DNA from: Phytohabitans maris | Lineage (GTDB): Bacteria > Actinomycetota > Actinomycetes > Mycobacteriales > Micromonosporaceae | Direction: 5' to 3' | Assembly: GCF_031085175.1 (NCBI RefSeq) | Contig: NZ_JAVHUY010000008.1 | Span: 186,001-250,000, forward strand | Length of the DNA: 64,000 nt | Shown here: positions 1 to 8,639 of the stretch, one piece after another | Position numbering within the stretch: position 1 is the stretch's first letter | Layout: each line of letters begins with the position of its first letter | Program-made: the position numbers and the translations under genes | The notes under the pieces: model-generated | The model's input: only the letters and a program-made list of their open reading frames with translations | The model's database searches: none | Told to the model about the DNA's origin: nothing

Positions 1-9
1 GTGTGCGCT

Positions 10-837
10 ATGGCCCGACACCAGCGACGACGTGCCGCCGTACGGGTGCCGGTCGCCTCGCATGTCATCGAGCTCGTGCCTGTTTCGACCCGTCCGGGGG
101 CCCGTGTGTTGTACGTCGACGGCGTGGCCCAGTCCTATGTGGACCTGGTCGACCCGACGTACCTGCATTTCGACTACGTACGCCGGATGGCCTCGGTCAT
201 CGACGCGGCGGCGCCCAAGCGGGAGCCGGTAGACGCCCTGCACCTGGGCGGGGGCGGCTTCACGCTGCCGCGTTACCTGGCCGCGACCCGTCCCGACTCG
301 ACCCAGGTCGTGGTGGAGCGCGACGCCGCCCTGCTCGACCTGGTACAGCGCGAGCTCCCGCTGCCCCATGGGGATCTGCGGGTGCGGCTGGCCGATGCCG
401 GAGAGGCGATCGAGGCCGAGCCGGCCGCCGGCTACGACCTGGTGCTCGCCGACGTCTACGAGGCGGCCAAGATGCCGGCACACGTCGCCGGTGTCGAATT
501 CGCGGCGCAGGTGGCGCGGGTGCTGCGGCCCGACGGGCTCTACACCGTCAACCTGACCGATCTGCCCCCGCTGGGCTACTCGCGGGTCCAGGCGGCGACG
601 CTGCGCGCCGTGTTTGCCGACGTCTGCCTGATCGCCGGCCGGGCGATGCTACGCGGCCGGCGGTACGGCAACGTCGTGCTGGCCGCGGCGCGGAAACCCG
701 GCCGGCTGCCGGTGGCCCGTCTGACCACCCGCGCGCTGCGTGACCCGGTCGCCGGCGTCGTGCTGCACGGCGCGGCCCTGGACCGTTTCATCGACGGCGC
801 CCAGCCGCTACACCAGACGACAAGCCCGTCAGGGTAG
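10..837 (+). CDS. Spermidine-synthase-like methyltransferase-fold protein
   Basis: The product is a 275-residue Rossmann-fold protein resembling the spermidine synthase domain found alone or fused to MFS transporters in actinomycetes. Visible landmarks are the N-terminal beta strand region around VDGVAQSYVDL, the glycine-rich nucleotide loop HLGGGGFTLPRY near residue 80, an acidic strand end (VVVERD) after it, and a later LVLADVYE segment that corresponds to the catalytic Asp region. I chose the ATG at position 10 over the GTG at position 1 because the family usually starts just before the basic MARxxRR stretch. The window begins only nine bases upstream, so an operon partner may be missing. 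True polyamine synthesis is not established; many such proteins have unknown substrates. Confidence 0.8.
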   Translation: MARHQRRRAAVRVPVASHVIELVPVSTRPGARVLYVDGVAQSYVDLVDPTYLHFDYVRRMASVIDAAAPKREPVDALHLGGGGFTLPRYLAATRPDSTQVVVERDAALLDLVQRELPLPHGDLRVRLADAGEAIEAEPAAGYDLVLADVYEAAKMPAHVAGVEFAAQVARVLRPDGLYTVNLTDLPPLGYSRVQAATLRAVFADVCLIAGRAMLRGRRYGNVVLAAARKPGRLPVARLTTRALRDPVAGVVLHGAALDRFIDGAQPLHQTTSPSG

Positions 838-912
838 CCGCGCGACAATTACTCGAAGGTAGGCGGGTGGGTTTGGTAGCCCGGCGGGTGAGGGGCGCAT
901 CATGCTGGGGCG

Positions 913-1575
913 GTGACGGAGCGGGGCGTGGTGTTGTGGTTGCCGGGTGGTGGCTGGCGCGGATGGTCGACCGAAGACGGCGCGGCGTTGGCCGGGCACG
1001 GGCTGACGGTGGTGCCGGGCCGCTACCGGCTCAGCCACCAGGCGCCCTGGCCGGCGCAGCTGGCCGACGTACGGGCGGCCGCGCACGAGCCGCTCGCGCG
1101 GGCCCGGAGCGCTGGTGTGCCGTTTCTGGTCGCCGGCGACTCAGCCGGTGGACATCTGGCGTTGCAGCTGGGCCTGCGCGGCGTCGCCGAGCCGGGTGAC
1201 GTCGACGCCGTACTGGCGTTCTGGCCACCGGTCGACCCGCTCGCCGACGACTGGCTCCGCGCGCTGCGGACCACGCGCTCGGGCGACAATCCGTGGCGGG
1301 ATCTGCTCGGCCACGAACCGGCGGCCGGCGATCCGCTGACGGTCGACGCCATCCCGCTGAGCCACGTCGGCAATCAGGTGCCGGTGCTGGTCGTTCACGG
1401 CCTTCACGACACCGCCGTACCGGTCAGCCAGACCGCCGCGCTGGTGTCGGCGTTGCTGCGTGCCGGGCATCCGGTCCACTCGCTGATCACCCACGGCGGT
1501 CACGCTCTGCGACTTGACCGCCCGGACATCGCCGCGGTCGTCGCCGCCTTCCTCGACGCCAACCTGCTCCGCTGA
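913..1575 (+). CDS. Alpha/beta hydrolase, esterase-like
   Basis: This 220-residue protein has the alpha/beta hydrolase layout. An oxyanion-hole-like LPGGGWRGWS lies near residues 10-19. The nucleophile elbow is GDSAGG with Ser about residue 77. A probable acid lies in VVHGLHDTAVP and a catalytic His in THGGHALR near the C terminus. The G-D-S-A-G-G elbow is typical of the hormone-sensitive-lipase and kynurenine-formamidase-like branches, which hydrolyse small esters or amides in the cytoplasm. No signal peptide is seen. It starts at a GTG 75 bases after the upstream gene and ends 32 bases before a convergent hydrolase gene. The substrate is unknown. Confidence 0.82.
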   Translation: MTERGVVLWLPGGGWRGWSTEDGAALAGHGLTVVPGRYRLSHQAPWPAQLADVRAAAHEPLARARSAGVPFLVAGDSAGGHLALQLGLRGVAEPGDVDAVLAFWPPVDPLADDWLRALRTTRSGDNPWRDLLGHEPAAGDPLTVDAIPLSHVGNQVPVLVVHGLHDTAVPVSQTAALVSALLRAGHPVHSLITHGGHALRLDRPDIAAVVAAFLDANLLR

Positions 1576-1606
1576 CCGCCCCCGCAGGAGCCGCGGTGAC
1601 GGGTGG

Positions 1607-2512
1607 CTATTGCGGTCGGTGGCTGGTTCGTCCGCGCAGCCAGGCGAGCAGTGTGTTGGTGTAGTCGGTGCTGATGGATTGGGGTGTGTCGGCGCCGGCG
1701 AGGGTCGGTGCGTGGGTGCAGCCAGCGAGCTGGTGGACGGTCAGGTCGGCGGTGCCGGCGGTGCGTCGCCATACGTCGATGCTCTGCCCGGCGGGGGTCC
1801 ATTCGTCGTTCTCGCCGTAGAACAGCAGCGTCGGGCAGCGTACCTGGGCGATGAACGGCTCCGGGTCGTAGTCCATGTCGTCCCAGGTGCCGGGGTGATC
1901 GTTCAGGTCGCGGGGGACGTAGGCCAGCGGAAACCAGGGCCGGTCGGCGTAGCGGTCGATGACCGCTTGGGCGCTGCGGCGGTCGATGTGCCCGCGGACG
2001 GCACTCTCGAGGGCTTGGCGTAGGTCGGCCAGTCCGGCGAGGTCGGCGTCGCCGTAGCCGTGCAGCCGTAGCTGTTGTGCGGTCCCGTACCGCATCTGGA
2101 CCGCGGGGCTGACCCCACTGGTGCCGATCAGGATGAGGAAGGCGATCAGCTCGGGCCGGCGGGCCGCGACCGCGGTCGCCGGCCAGGTGCCCTGGCTCCA
2201 CCCCCACAGGCCCACCGGGACGCCGTCGATCTCGCGGCGCAGTCGCGTGACGGCCGCGAGGGCGTCGTCTGCCTGGACGGCGAACGGCACGTCGCCGTGC
2301 GTGTGCGGGCGGCGGTCGAAGCGCAGCACCGCCACGCCAGCCTGGGGAAGCTCGCGTGCCAGGTGCGCGTACAGCAATGACGAACGTCGCGGCGCGGCGG
2401 AGCCGTGCAGGACGACCACACCGGCGCGCGCCGGACGCTCGGGCGGTGTGTCCAGCGTGGCGGGCAGCGACACGTCACCGGCGTCGATACTTAGCTCCAC
2501 GCGGCCAGTCAA
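1607..2512 (-). CDS. Alpha/beta hydrolase (dienelactone-hydrolase/peptidase-like)
   Basis: The 301-residue product is an alpha/beta hydrolase of the X-Pro-dipeptidyl-peptidase/dienelactone-hydrolase-like group. It shows a VVVLHGSAAP oxyanion region near residue 33, the nucleophile elbow GWSQG with Ser about residue 106, an acid in YGENDEWTP near residue 225, and a His in AGCTHAP near residue 265. The reading frame opens with TTG at 2512; the GTG three codons further in is an equally reasonable start, since neither has a clear ribosome site. It is convergent with the hydrolase gene ending at 1575. There is no export signal, so cytoplasmic hydrolysis of a small ester or amide is the safest inference. 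Confidence 0.8.
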   Translation of the reverse strand: MTGRVELSIDAGDVSLPATLDTPPERPARAGVVVLHGSAAPRRSSLLYAHLARELPQAGVAVLRFDRRPHTHGDVPFAVQADDALAAVTRLRREIDGVPVGLWGWSQGTWPATAVAARRPELIAFLILIGTSGVSPAVQMRYGTAQQLRLHGYGDADLAGLADLRQALESAVRGHIDRRSAQAVIDRYADRPWFPLAYVPRDLNDHPGTWDDMDYDPEPFIAQVRCPTLLFYGENDEWTPAGQSIDVWRRTAGTADLTVHQLAGCTHAPTLAGADTPQSISTDYTNTLLAWLRGRTSHRPQ

Positions 2513-2723
2513 GCAGACACCGCAACCCGGCCACCTTTACCAAACGCACGCTCATGCCGACGAGGCGGGTGCCGGTTGGGTGGGGCGCGCGGTGAAGAAG
2601 CGGGTGATGTCGCCGGGGCCGCGGTTGACGAACCGCGAGCGGACGTACTCCGATGTGGACGGAAGGTGCGGCGGGCGCTCACCGCGCGGTTGAGCGGTGA
2701 GGCCCGGCTGGCCGCCGGCCGGA

Positions 2724-2880
2724 TCAGGCGGACCGTCGTTTGCGTGCGCGGTGCGCGGTGACCCGGGTGCGGCTGGCGCAGGCGGGGGAGCAGTAGCGGC
2801 GGATCCGCTGTCGTGAGGTGGTGACGAAGACCCGTTCGCATCCGGTTGCGGGGCATCGCGGCGATCCAACTGGTGGCCGC
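2724..2880 (-). pseudogene. CGNR-type zinc-finger regulator, C-terminal relic
   Basis: In one minus-strand frame the segment encodes CPATGCERVF, then a basic stretch, then RRYCSPACASRTR and HRARKR before a TGA at 2724-2726. The spacing C-x4-C then C-x3-C, with flanking Arg/His, is that of the CGNR zinc finger that ends many actinobacterial transcriptional regulators. The diagnostic Cys-Gly-Asn-Arg is changed to Cys-Ala-Ser-Arg. No start codon or N-terminal ABATE-like domain is open in this frame. Neighbouring frames upstream look like shifted remains, so I call it a decayed fragment. The flanking stretches 2513-2723 and 2881-2958 show no gene I can support. Confidence 0.55.
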
Positions 2881-2958
2881 CGCGCTGGGCACGATCACCG
2901 GCCGGCCCCAGCGGGCCGACCCGCTGGACCAGGCCAGGCCGCAGGCCCCGAGTCGTGG

Positions 2959-3630
2959 TCACGGGGAGGCGGAACGGGCGAAGCCCGTCTGGTAGGCGAG
3001 GACGACGAGTTGGGCGCGGTCTCGTACGCCCAGCTTGGCCATGATGCGGTTGACGTGGGTCTTCGCGGTCAGCGGGGAGACGTAGAGGCGTTCGGCGATG
3101 GCGTTGTTGGAGAGCCCGGCGGCGACGAGGGTGAGCACTTCGCGCTCGCGTTCGGTGAGGGCGGCCAGTTCGGCCGGTGCGGTGCCGGTGGCGGGTTCCG
3201 GGCCGGCGAGGTAGCGGGTGATGAGCGCCTTGGTGGCCTTCGGCGACAGCAGTGCCTCGCCGCTGGCGACGACCCGGATCGCGTCGAGCAGGTCGGCCGG
3301 TTCGACTCCTTTGCCGAGGAAGCCGCTGGCCCCGCTGCGCAGGGCCTGGAAGACGTGCTCGTCGGCCTCGAACGTGGTCAGGATCAGCACCCGTACCCCG
3401 GCCAGGGCGTCGTCGGCGGTGATGGCCCGGGTGGCGGCGAGGCCGTCGAGGTCGGGCATGCGGATGTCCATCAGGATGACGTCGGCGCGGGTCTGCCGGG
3501 CCAGCCGCACCGCCTCGTGCCCGTTCGTCGCCTCGCCCACGACATCGAGGTCGGGTGCGTTCTGGATCAGCATGCGAAACCCGGCCCGGATGAGGGCCTG
3601 GTCGTCGGCGAGCAGGACGCGGATGGTCAT
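2959..3630 (-). CDS. NarL/LuxR-type response regulator
   Basis: This 223-residue response regulator has an N-terminal receiver and a C-terminal LuxR-type helix-turn-helix. The receiver shows the acidic pair Asp9/Asp10, the phospho-acceptor Asp55 in ILMDIRMP, a Thr in LILTTFE and the conserved Lys107 in GFLGKG. The DNA-binding domain starts at LTEREREVL near residue 155 and has the typical TAKTHVNRIMAKLG recognition region. Its start codon overlaps the stop of the histidine kinase gene (ATGA at 3627-3630), so the two are translationally coupled. It presumably regulates the ABC exporter genes upstream in the same strand run; that is inferred from context. Confidence 0.93.
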   Translation of the reverse strand: MTIRVLLADDQALIRAGFRMLIQNAPDLDVVGEATNGHEAVRLARQTRADVILMDIRMPDLDGLAATRAITADDALAGVRVLILTTFEADEHVFQALRSGASGFLGKGVEPADLLDAIRVVASGEALLSPKATKALITRYLAGPEPATGTAPAELAALTEREREVLTLVAAGLSNNAIAERLYVSPLTAKTHVNRIMAKLGVRDRAQLVVLAYQTGFARSASP

Positions 3631-4835
3631 CCGGCGGTCTCCATCGCGGCGGGGTGCCCGGCGGCCGGCAGGTCGGGCAGGGGGAGGCGGGCGTCGAGGT
3701 GGAAGGTGCCGTCGGGGTCGGGTCCGGCGTCCAGGCTGCCGCCGGCGGCGTGGGCGCGTTCGCGCATGCCGGTCAGCCCGTTTCCGGTGCCCGTCGCCGC
3801 GGGCGGGCGGGTGCGCACAGCGTTGCGGATCTCGATGCGCAGCACGTCCGGGCGGTAGTCGACCAGCAGCCGGGCCCCGCCGGCGCCGTGCTTGTGGGCG
3901 TTGGTCAGCCCTTCCTGGATGATCCGGTACGCGGCCAGGTCGGTGGCGGTCGGCAGCGGCCGTGGCTGTCCGGCTTGCCGGTGCTGGATGCGCAGCCCGG
4001 CGGCGGTCAGTGTCTCCAGGAGGTGGCCGAGGCGGGACAGGCCGGGGACGGGCTCGGTCGGTTGCGCCTCCTCCCCGGACTGGCGCAGCACGTACAGCAG
4101 GGAGCCGAGCTCGTCCAGGACGGTGCGGCCGGCCTGGCGGATGTGGCCGAGCGCCTCGTCCGCCTGGTCGGGCTGGCTGCGCAGGACGTGGCTGGCCACC
4201 CCGGCCTGGACGTTGATCAAGGCGATGTGGTGGGCGATCACGTCGTGCAGTTCCCGGGCGATGCGCAGGCGCTCCTCGGCGACCCGGCGGCGGGCCTCTT
4301 CCTCCTTGGTCGCCTCGGCGCGGACCGCTCGCTCCTCGGTCGCGGCGAGGTAGTCGCGCCAGGTGCGGACGGTCCCGCCGATGGCGGCGGCCATGCCGGT
4401 CCAGGCGATCGCCCCCAGGCTCTCGGCGCCGGTGACCGAACCGGCCGTGACGGCACTGGTCGCGTACAGGCTGGCGGCCGTGGCGAGGGCGGCGACCACC
4501 GCGACCCGCTGGCTGGCGGTCCGGGTGACGGTGTAGACCGCGATGACCGCGGCGGCCTCGAGCACGGGCGTCCGGTCGCCGGACGCGGCGGTGAGCACGA
4601 TCTGGCCGAGGACGGCGAGCGCCAGCACGGCCAGCGGCGCCCGGCGCCGGGCCAGCAGCAGGACGAACGCGATCCCGGCGGCCACCGCGTCGGCCCCGGT
4701 CGGCTGATGACCGTCGGGGCCGAACCCGAGCACCAGCGGCAGCACGCCGACCCCCGCCACCAGGGTGGCGAGGGCGGCGTCGAGCAGGTACGGGTACTTA
4801 CGGTTCACCCGCCGCAGCCACGCCGGGCCGATCAT
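3627..4835 (-). CDS. Sensor histidine kinase, HisKA_3 type
   Basis: The 402-residue kinase has five or so hydrophobic segments in residues 18-155, then a short coiled coil rich in Glu/Arg, then the HisKA_3 dimerisation helix with the phospho-accepting His197 in ELHDVIAHH. The HATPase_c domain follows, with an N-box-like EGLTNAHKHG near residue 312 and a GNGLTGMRERA glycine loop near 355. This architecture is that of the NarX/DesK-type kinases that pair with LuxR-type regulators, and the cognate regulator follows with a 4-base overlap. It lies 15 bases downstream of the ABC permease gene, suggesting one transcript. The membrane sensor region has no recognisable extracellular domain, so the signal is unknown. 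Confidence 0.92.
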   Translation of the reverse strand: MIGPAWLRRVNRKYPYLLDAALATLVAGVGVLPLVLGFGPDGHQPTGADAVAAGIAFVLLLARRRAPLAVLALAVLGQIVLTAASGDRTPVLEAAAVIAVYTVTRTASQRVAVVAALATAASLYATSAVTAGSVTGAESLGAIAWTGMAAAIGGTVRTWRDYLAATEERAVRAEATKEEEARRRVAEERLRIARELHDVIAHHIALINVQAGVASHVLRSQPDQADEALGHIRQAGRTVLDELGSLLYVLRQSGEEAQPTEPVPGLSRLGHLLETLTAAGLRIQHRQAGQPRPLPTATDLAAYRIIQEGLTNAHKHGAGGARLLVDYRPDVLRIEIRNAVRTRPPAATGTGNGLTGMRERAHAAGGSLDAGPDPDGTFHLDARLPLPDLPAAGHPAAMETAG

Positions 4836-4850
4836 GTACTCACCGTACTG

Positions 4851-5663
4851 TCACGCGTCGCGGCGCTTGAGCAGTACGGCCGCGCCGGCCAGCAGTACGG
4901 CGACGTAGCCGGCGAAGACGGCCAGCCCGGACCAGGCCGACAGCGACGGGCTGGTGGCCTCGACCGCCATGAACGACCCGGCCGCGTTCGAGGGCAGGTA
5001 GGGGGAGATGGTGTCGCCCCAGCTGGCGGGCAGCAGCTGGACGAGACCGGGCAGTACGAAGAGCGCGCCGACCACGGTCGTGATCGCGCCGGCGGTGTTG
5101 CGCAGCAGCGCGCCCACGGCCAGACCGATCAGCCCGGCCCCGGTCAGGTAGACCGCCGCGCCGACGACCGCCCGGAACACCCCGGGATCGGCGAGCGTGA
5201 CGCTGTCGAAGCCGCGGGAGGAGAGGATCGCCTGGCCGGCCAGGAAGGCCACCAGCGACGTGCCGAGCATCAGCACGAAGCTCACCGCGGCGAAGACGGT
5301 CGCCTTGGCCCAGAGCACCGGCAGGCGTGCCGGCACCGCGGCGAGGGTGGCCCGGATCATCCCCGAGGCGTACTCGCCGGTGCTCATCAGCACGCCGAGC
5401 GCGGCGGTGGCGAGCGCGGCGAGCATCGCCCCGGCCAGGCTGATCGAGGCCGGATCGCCGAAGTCGTTCTGGCCGGGCCCGCCGTCCCCGGAGCCGACGA
5501 GGCCGCTGATGAGTGATCCGATCCCGATCGTGAGCAGCGCGGTGATCGCCAACGTGAAGATTGTGGAACGCAGCGACCAGAACTTGATCCACTCCATGCG
5601 CAGTACCCGCGACGGCGTGACCCGCGGGTCGCCCGCGGGGCGGGTGAGGGTGGTGGTGCTCAT
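4851..5663 (-). CDS. ABC exporter permease subunit
   Basis: The 270-residue protein is an ABC-2-type permease with six predicted transmembrane segments: near residues 33-52, 70-95, 115-140, 155-180, 185-205 and 235-258. A cytoplasmic N terminus carries the typical VLRMEWIKFWSLRST amphipathic entry helix. Families of this kind move drugs, lantibiotics or lipids outward with an ATPase partner. Its ATG overlaps the stop of the ATPase gene by 4 bases, the hallmark of a coupled pair. Location between two two-component systems suggests signal-dependent expression. The substrate cannot be told from the sequence. Confidence 0.88.
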   Translation of the reverse strand: MSTTTLTRPAGDPRVTPSRVLRMEWIKFWSLRSTIFTLAITALLTIGIGSLISGLVGSGDGGPGQNDFGDPASISLAGAMLAALATAALGVLMSTGEYASGMIRATLAAVPARLPVLWAKATVFAAVSFVLMLGTSLVAFLAGQAILSSRGFDSVTLADPGVFRAVVGAAVYLTGAGLIGLAVGALLRNTAGAITTVVGALFVLPGLVQLLPASWGDTISPYLPSNAAGSFMAVEATSPSLSAWSGLAVFAGYVAVLLAGAAVLLKRRDA

Positions 5664-6598
5664 CGGTTCGTCCTTCCGGCGGTGGCCAGCGCGTCGGTTG
5701 TGGCGTGGTACTCGACGGCGTCGCGGGTGAGCTCCATGAACGCCTCCTCCAGCGAGGCCTCCCGCGGTGACAGTTCGTGCAGGACCAGGCCGGCGGCGGC
5801 CGCGCGCTCACCGATCCGCGCGGGGTCCAGCCCGGTGACCTCCAGCACGCCCGGTTCGGCGTTGGTGACGGTGACGCCCTCGCCCAGCAGCAGGGCGCGC
5901 AGGCCGGCGGCCTGCGGCGAACGCACCCGTACGCCGCGGCTCGACGCCCGCGCGATGAAGTCGGCGATCGGTCCGGCGGCCAGCAGCCGGCCCCGCCCGA
6001 TCACGATGAGGTCCTCGGCGATCAGCGCCATCTCGCTCATCAGGTGCGAGGAGACGAAAACCGTCCGCCCCTGCCCGGCCAGGCTCTTGAGCAGGTTGCG
6101 GATCCACAGCACGCCTTCGGGGTCCAGCCCGTTGACCGGCTCGTCCAGCATGACGATCCGCGGGTCGCCGAGCAGCGCCGAGGCGATGCCCAGCCGCTGC
6201 CCCATGCCGAGCGAGAACCCGCCGGCCCGCTTGCGGGCCACCTCGCTCAGACCGACCATGTCGATGACGTCGAGCACCCGGCCCTTGCCGATGCCGTTGC
6301 TCGCCGCCAGGGACAGCAGATGGTGGTACGCCGGGCGACCCGGGTGGATCGCCTTCGCCTCCAGCAGCGCCCCGATCTCCCGCAGCGGCGCCTTGAGCTG
6401 GGCGTACGAGCGGCCGTTGACGCGTACCTGCCCCGACGTGGGCCGGTCCAGGCCCATGATCACCCGCATCGTCGTCGACTTGCCCGCCCCGTTGGGGCCG
6501 AGGAAGCCGGTGACCACGCCCGGCCGTACGGCGAAGCTCAACGAGTCGACCGCGAGCTTCTCGCCGTACCGCTTGCTGAGGTCGTTCACCTCGATCAT
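5660..6598 (-). CDS. ABC exporter ATP-binding subunit
   Basis: This 312-residue ATPase has Walker A GPNGAGKST near residue 40, a Q-loop region around GALLEA, a signature FSLGMGQRLG near residue 135, Walker B IVMLDEP and the switch His in VSSHLMSEM. The C-terminal 90 residues form the extra domain seen in bacitracin/daunorubicin-type drug exporters. I set the start at the ATG at 6596-6598 because GGAGGG lies just upstream (6606-6611); the frame stays open to 6661 but those residues do not match the family. It pairs with the overlapping permease gene downstream. Confidence 0.93.
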   Translation of the reverse strand: MIEVNDLSKRYGEKLAVDSLSFAVRPGVVTGFLGPNGAGKSTTMRVIMGLDRPTSGQVRVNGRSYAQLKAPLREIGALLEAKAIHPGRPAYHHLLSLAASNGIGKGRVLDVIDMVGLSEVARKRAGGFSLGMGQRLGIASALLGDPRIVMLDEPVNGLDPEGVLWIRNLLKSLAGQGRTVFVSSHLMSEMALIAEDLIVIGRGRLLAAGPIADFIARASSRGVRVRSPQAAGLRALLLGEGVTVTNAEPGVLEVTGLDPARIGERAAAAGLVLHELSPREASLEEAFMELTRDAVEYHATTDALATAGRTNR

Positions 6599-6684
6599 GT
6601 GCCACCCTCCAGCTGTCTGGCTCGATCGCTCAAGACTCGCCGGAACACCGGGCGGCGACATCGTCCAGCCGCAGACACCGCGGC

Positions 6685-6702
6685 GTACTGCGATCGCGGT
6701 AC
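6685..6702. promoter_or_regulatory. 18-bp near-perfect palindrome before ABC exporter
   Basis: GTACTGCGATCGCGGTAC reads the same on both strands except for one mismatched pair, with GCGATCGC at its centre. It lies in the 108-base gap between the response regulator stop at 6707 and the ATPase start at 6598. It is therefore placed to be either an operator for the exporter genes or part of a transcript end. No U-tract follows, so I lean to an operator. Binding by either response regulator is inference. Confidence 0.4.
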
Positions 6703-6706
6703 ACCC

Positions 6707-7387
6707 CTACGGGGCGTCCGGCGACACCAGGCCGTTCTTGTAGGCCACGACCACGAGCTGCGCCCGGTCACGGGCACCGACCTTGGCCATGGCCCGCTGG
6801 ACGTGGCTGCGTACGGTGAGCACGCTGAGGTGGAGCTCCTTGGCGATCTCGTCGTTGGTCCTGCCGTCGGCAGCCATCCTCATGACCTCGCGTTCGCGGT
6901 CGGTCAGGTCGCGGATCCCCGGCGCGGCGGCCGGCGGTGCGGCGGCGCGTGGTGGCGGGGTGGCGAGGAACTGGGTGATGAGGGCCTTGGTCGCGCCGGG
7001 GGAGAGCAGGCTGTCACCGCTGGCGACGGTACGGATGGCCGCCAGCAGGGCGTCGGTGGTGACGTACTTGCCGAGGAAGCCGCTGGCGCCGGCGCGCAGG
7101 GCGCGGGCGACGTGCTCGTCGTTCTCGAAGGTGGTGAGGATGAGCACCCGGGTGCCGGTCAGGGCGGGGTCGGCGCAGATGGTCTCGGTGGCGGTCAGCC
7201 CGTCGGTGCCGGGCATCCGCAGGTCCATCACGACGACGTCGGGATGGTGCACCCGGGCCAGGGCGATGGCCTGCGCGCCGTCGGCGGCCTCGGCGACCAC
7301 CTCGAGGTCGTCGCAGGAGTCGATGAGCATCTGGAACGTGCCGCGCAGCAGCGCCTGGTCGTCGGCGAGCAGGACCCGGATCGTCAC
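6707..7387 (-). CDS. NarL/LuxR-type response regulator (second copy)
   Basis: The 226-residue regulator is close in sequence to the one at 2959-3630. It has the same VLLADDQAL start, phospho-acceptor Asp55 in VVMDLRMP, LILTTFE, and a Lys in GFLGKY, followed by a LuxR helix-turn-helix from LTDREREVM to GARDRAQL. The GTG start (7385-7387) overlaps the stop of its kinase gene. The recognition helices differ (SVLTVRSHVQRAM here, SPLTAKTHVNRIM there), so the two regulators probably bind different sites. A longer open frame upstream belongs to antisense of the kinase gene and was rejected. Confidence 0.93.
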   Translation of the reverse strand: MTIRVLLADDQALLRGTFQMLIDSCDDLEVVAEAADGAQAIALARVHHPDVVVMDLRMPGTDGLTATETICADPALTGTRVLILTTFENDEHVARALRAGASGFLGKYVTTDALLAAIRTVASGDSLLSPGATKALITQFLATPPPRAAAPPAAAPGIRDLTDREREVMRMAADGRTNDEIAKELHLSVLTVRSHVQRAMAKVGARDRAQLVVVAYKNGLVSPDAP

Positions 7388-8577
7388 AGCGCCGCCTGGG
7401 GTGCCGGGGTATGGGGAGGCAGCGGAAGGGCGGTCACGACCTCGAAACCGGCCGCACCGCTGTCGCTGACCCGCAGGTCGCCGCCGACCGCGTTGGCTCG
7501 TTCCCGCATGCCGATGATGCCGTAGCCGGTCGAGCCGCGGCGTGGTTGCTCGTTGGAGCGCCGGTCGTTGGTGACCGTGATGGTGAGCCTGGTGCCGCCG
7601 TAGCGGAGGCGCAGCGCGGCCGTCGCCGAGGCGGAGTACTTGGTGGCGTTGGTCAGCGCCTCCTGGATGATGCGGTACGCGGTCAGGTCGATCCCGGGCG
7701 GCAGCTCCCGGGGCTCGCCCTCGATCTCGAGGCTGACCGCCAGGCCCGCGGATCCGCAGACCTTCAGCAGGTCCGGGAGCTGGGCCAGCCCCGGCGCCGG
7801 TTCGAGGGTCTCGGCGTCGGAACCGGTCTGGCGCAGGACACCGACGGTGTCGCGCAGTTCGAGCATGACCGAGGAGGTGGTGGCCTTGAGGTCGGTGAGG
7901 ATCTTCTTGGTGAGTGCCGGATCGGACTCCAGCAGGTGGGCCGCCGTGCCGGCCTGCGCGTTGGCCACCGCCATGTGGTGGGCGACGACGTCGTGCAGGT
8001 CGCGGGCGATGCGCATCCGCTCCTGCGTGACCCGCAGCCTGGCCTCCTCCTCGCGGGTCCGCTCGGCGTGCTCGGCACGCGCCTGGACGGCGTCGAGCCA
8101 GGCGTGGCGCAGCCGGATCCTGCTGCCCATCGCCAGCGGGAGCAGTAGCCACAGGGCGGGCCCGATGGCGCGCAGCGCCACCATCTCGTCGAAGTCGACC
8201 CCCACGGCGGTGCCGACGGTGAGCACGGTCGCGACGCCGCCGTACCACCAGGTCGTCCGGGAGTCGGTCGTGGCCGCCAGCCAGTACAGCGCGACCATCA
8301 GCGGGGCGAGCAGCAGCGGGGAGAGGATGAAACCGAGGCTCCCCGTGACGACCGCGCAGACGGTGGCGACCACGACCGTGCCGCGCGGGCGCTCGCGGGC
8401 CTTGAACAGCGCCAGGCAGGCGATCCCGGTCACCACCTCGGCGACCCAGATGTCCTGCGGACGGCTTTCACCCGGGCCGATCAGATTTGCCCCGATCACC
8501 GCCGCACCGAGCAGCGCGAGCACGATGACCGCGTCGGTCAGCCGCGGATGCCGCTCGGCGTACTCCAGGCTGGCCAT
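7384..8577 (-). CDS. Sensor histidine kinase, HisKA_3 type (second copy)
   Basis: This 397-residue kinase has six hydrophobic segments in residues 15-150, a Glu/Arg-rich coiled coil at 165-190, then phospho-accepting His195 in DLHDVVAHH and a C-terminal HATPase_c domain with EALTNATKYS and GYGIIGMRERAN. I placed the start at the ATG at 8575-8577 because it is preceded by GAGGAG at good spacing; the open frame extending to 9780 is antisense to the MMPL gene. It shares design with the kinase at 3627-4835, consistent with an old duplication. The signal sensed is unknown. Confidence 0.92.
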   Translation of the reverse strand: MASLEYAERHPRLTDAVIVLALLGAAVIGANLIGPGESRPQDIWVAEVVTGIACLALFKARERPRGTVVVATVCAVVTGSLGFILSPLLLAPLMVALYWLAATTDSRTTWWYGGVATVLTVGTAVGVDFDEMVALRAIGPALWLLLPLAMGSRIRLRHAWLDAVQARAEHAERTREEEARLRVTQERMRIARDLHDVVAHHMAVANAQAGTAAHLLESDPALTKKILTDLKATTSSVMLELRDTVGVLRQTGSDAETLEPAPGLAQLPDLLKVCGSAGLAVSLEIEGEPRELPPGIDLTAYRIIQEALTNATKYSASATAALRLRYGGTRLTITVTNDRRSNEQPRRGSTGYGIIGMRERANAVGGDLRVSDSGAAGFEVVTALPLPPHTPAPQAAL

Positions 8578-8639
8578 GGCCGCTCCTCCTCGCGCGCTGC
8601 ACCGGCGGTACCGGATCAATTGTCGCCCGGGCGAGGCCG

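Noticed and set aside
2552-2962. 136-codon minus-strand frame ending in a protein-like FVNRGPGDITRFFTARPT segment.
   Set aside because: Most of the frame is low-complexity and overlaps the CGNR relic in another frame; no family or ribosome site, so not reported as a gene.
3654-5516. 620-codon plus-strand frame rich in Gly, Arg, Gln and Val.
   Set aside because: Antisense to a well-supported histidine kinase and ABC permease; no domain or ribosome site.
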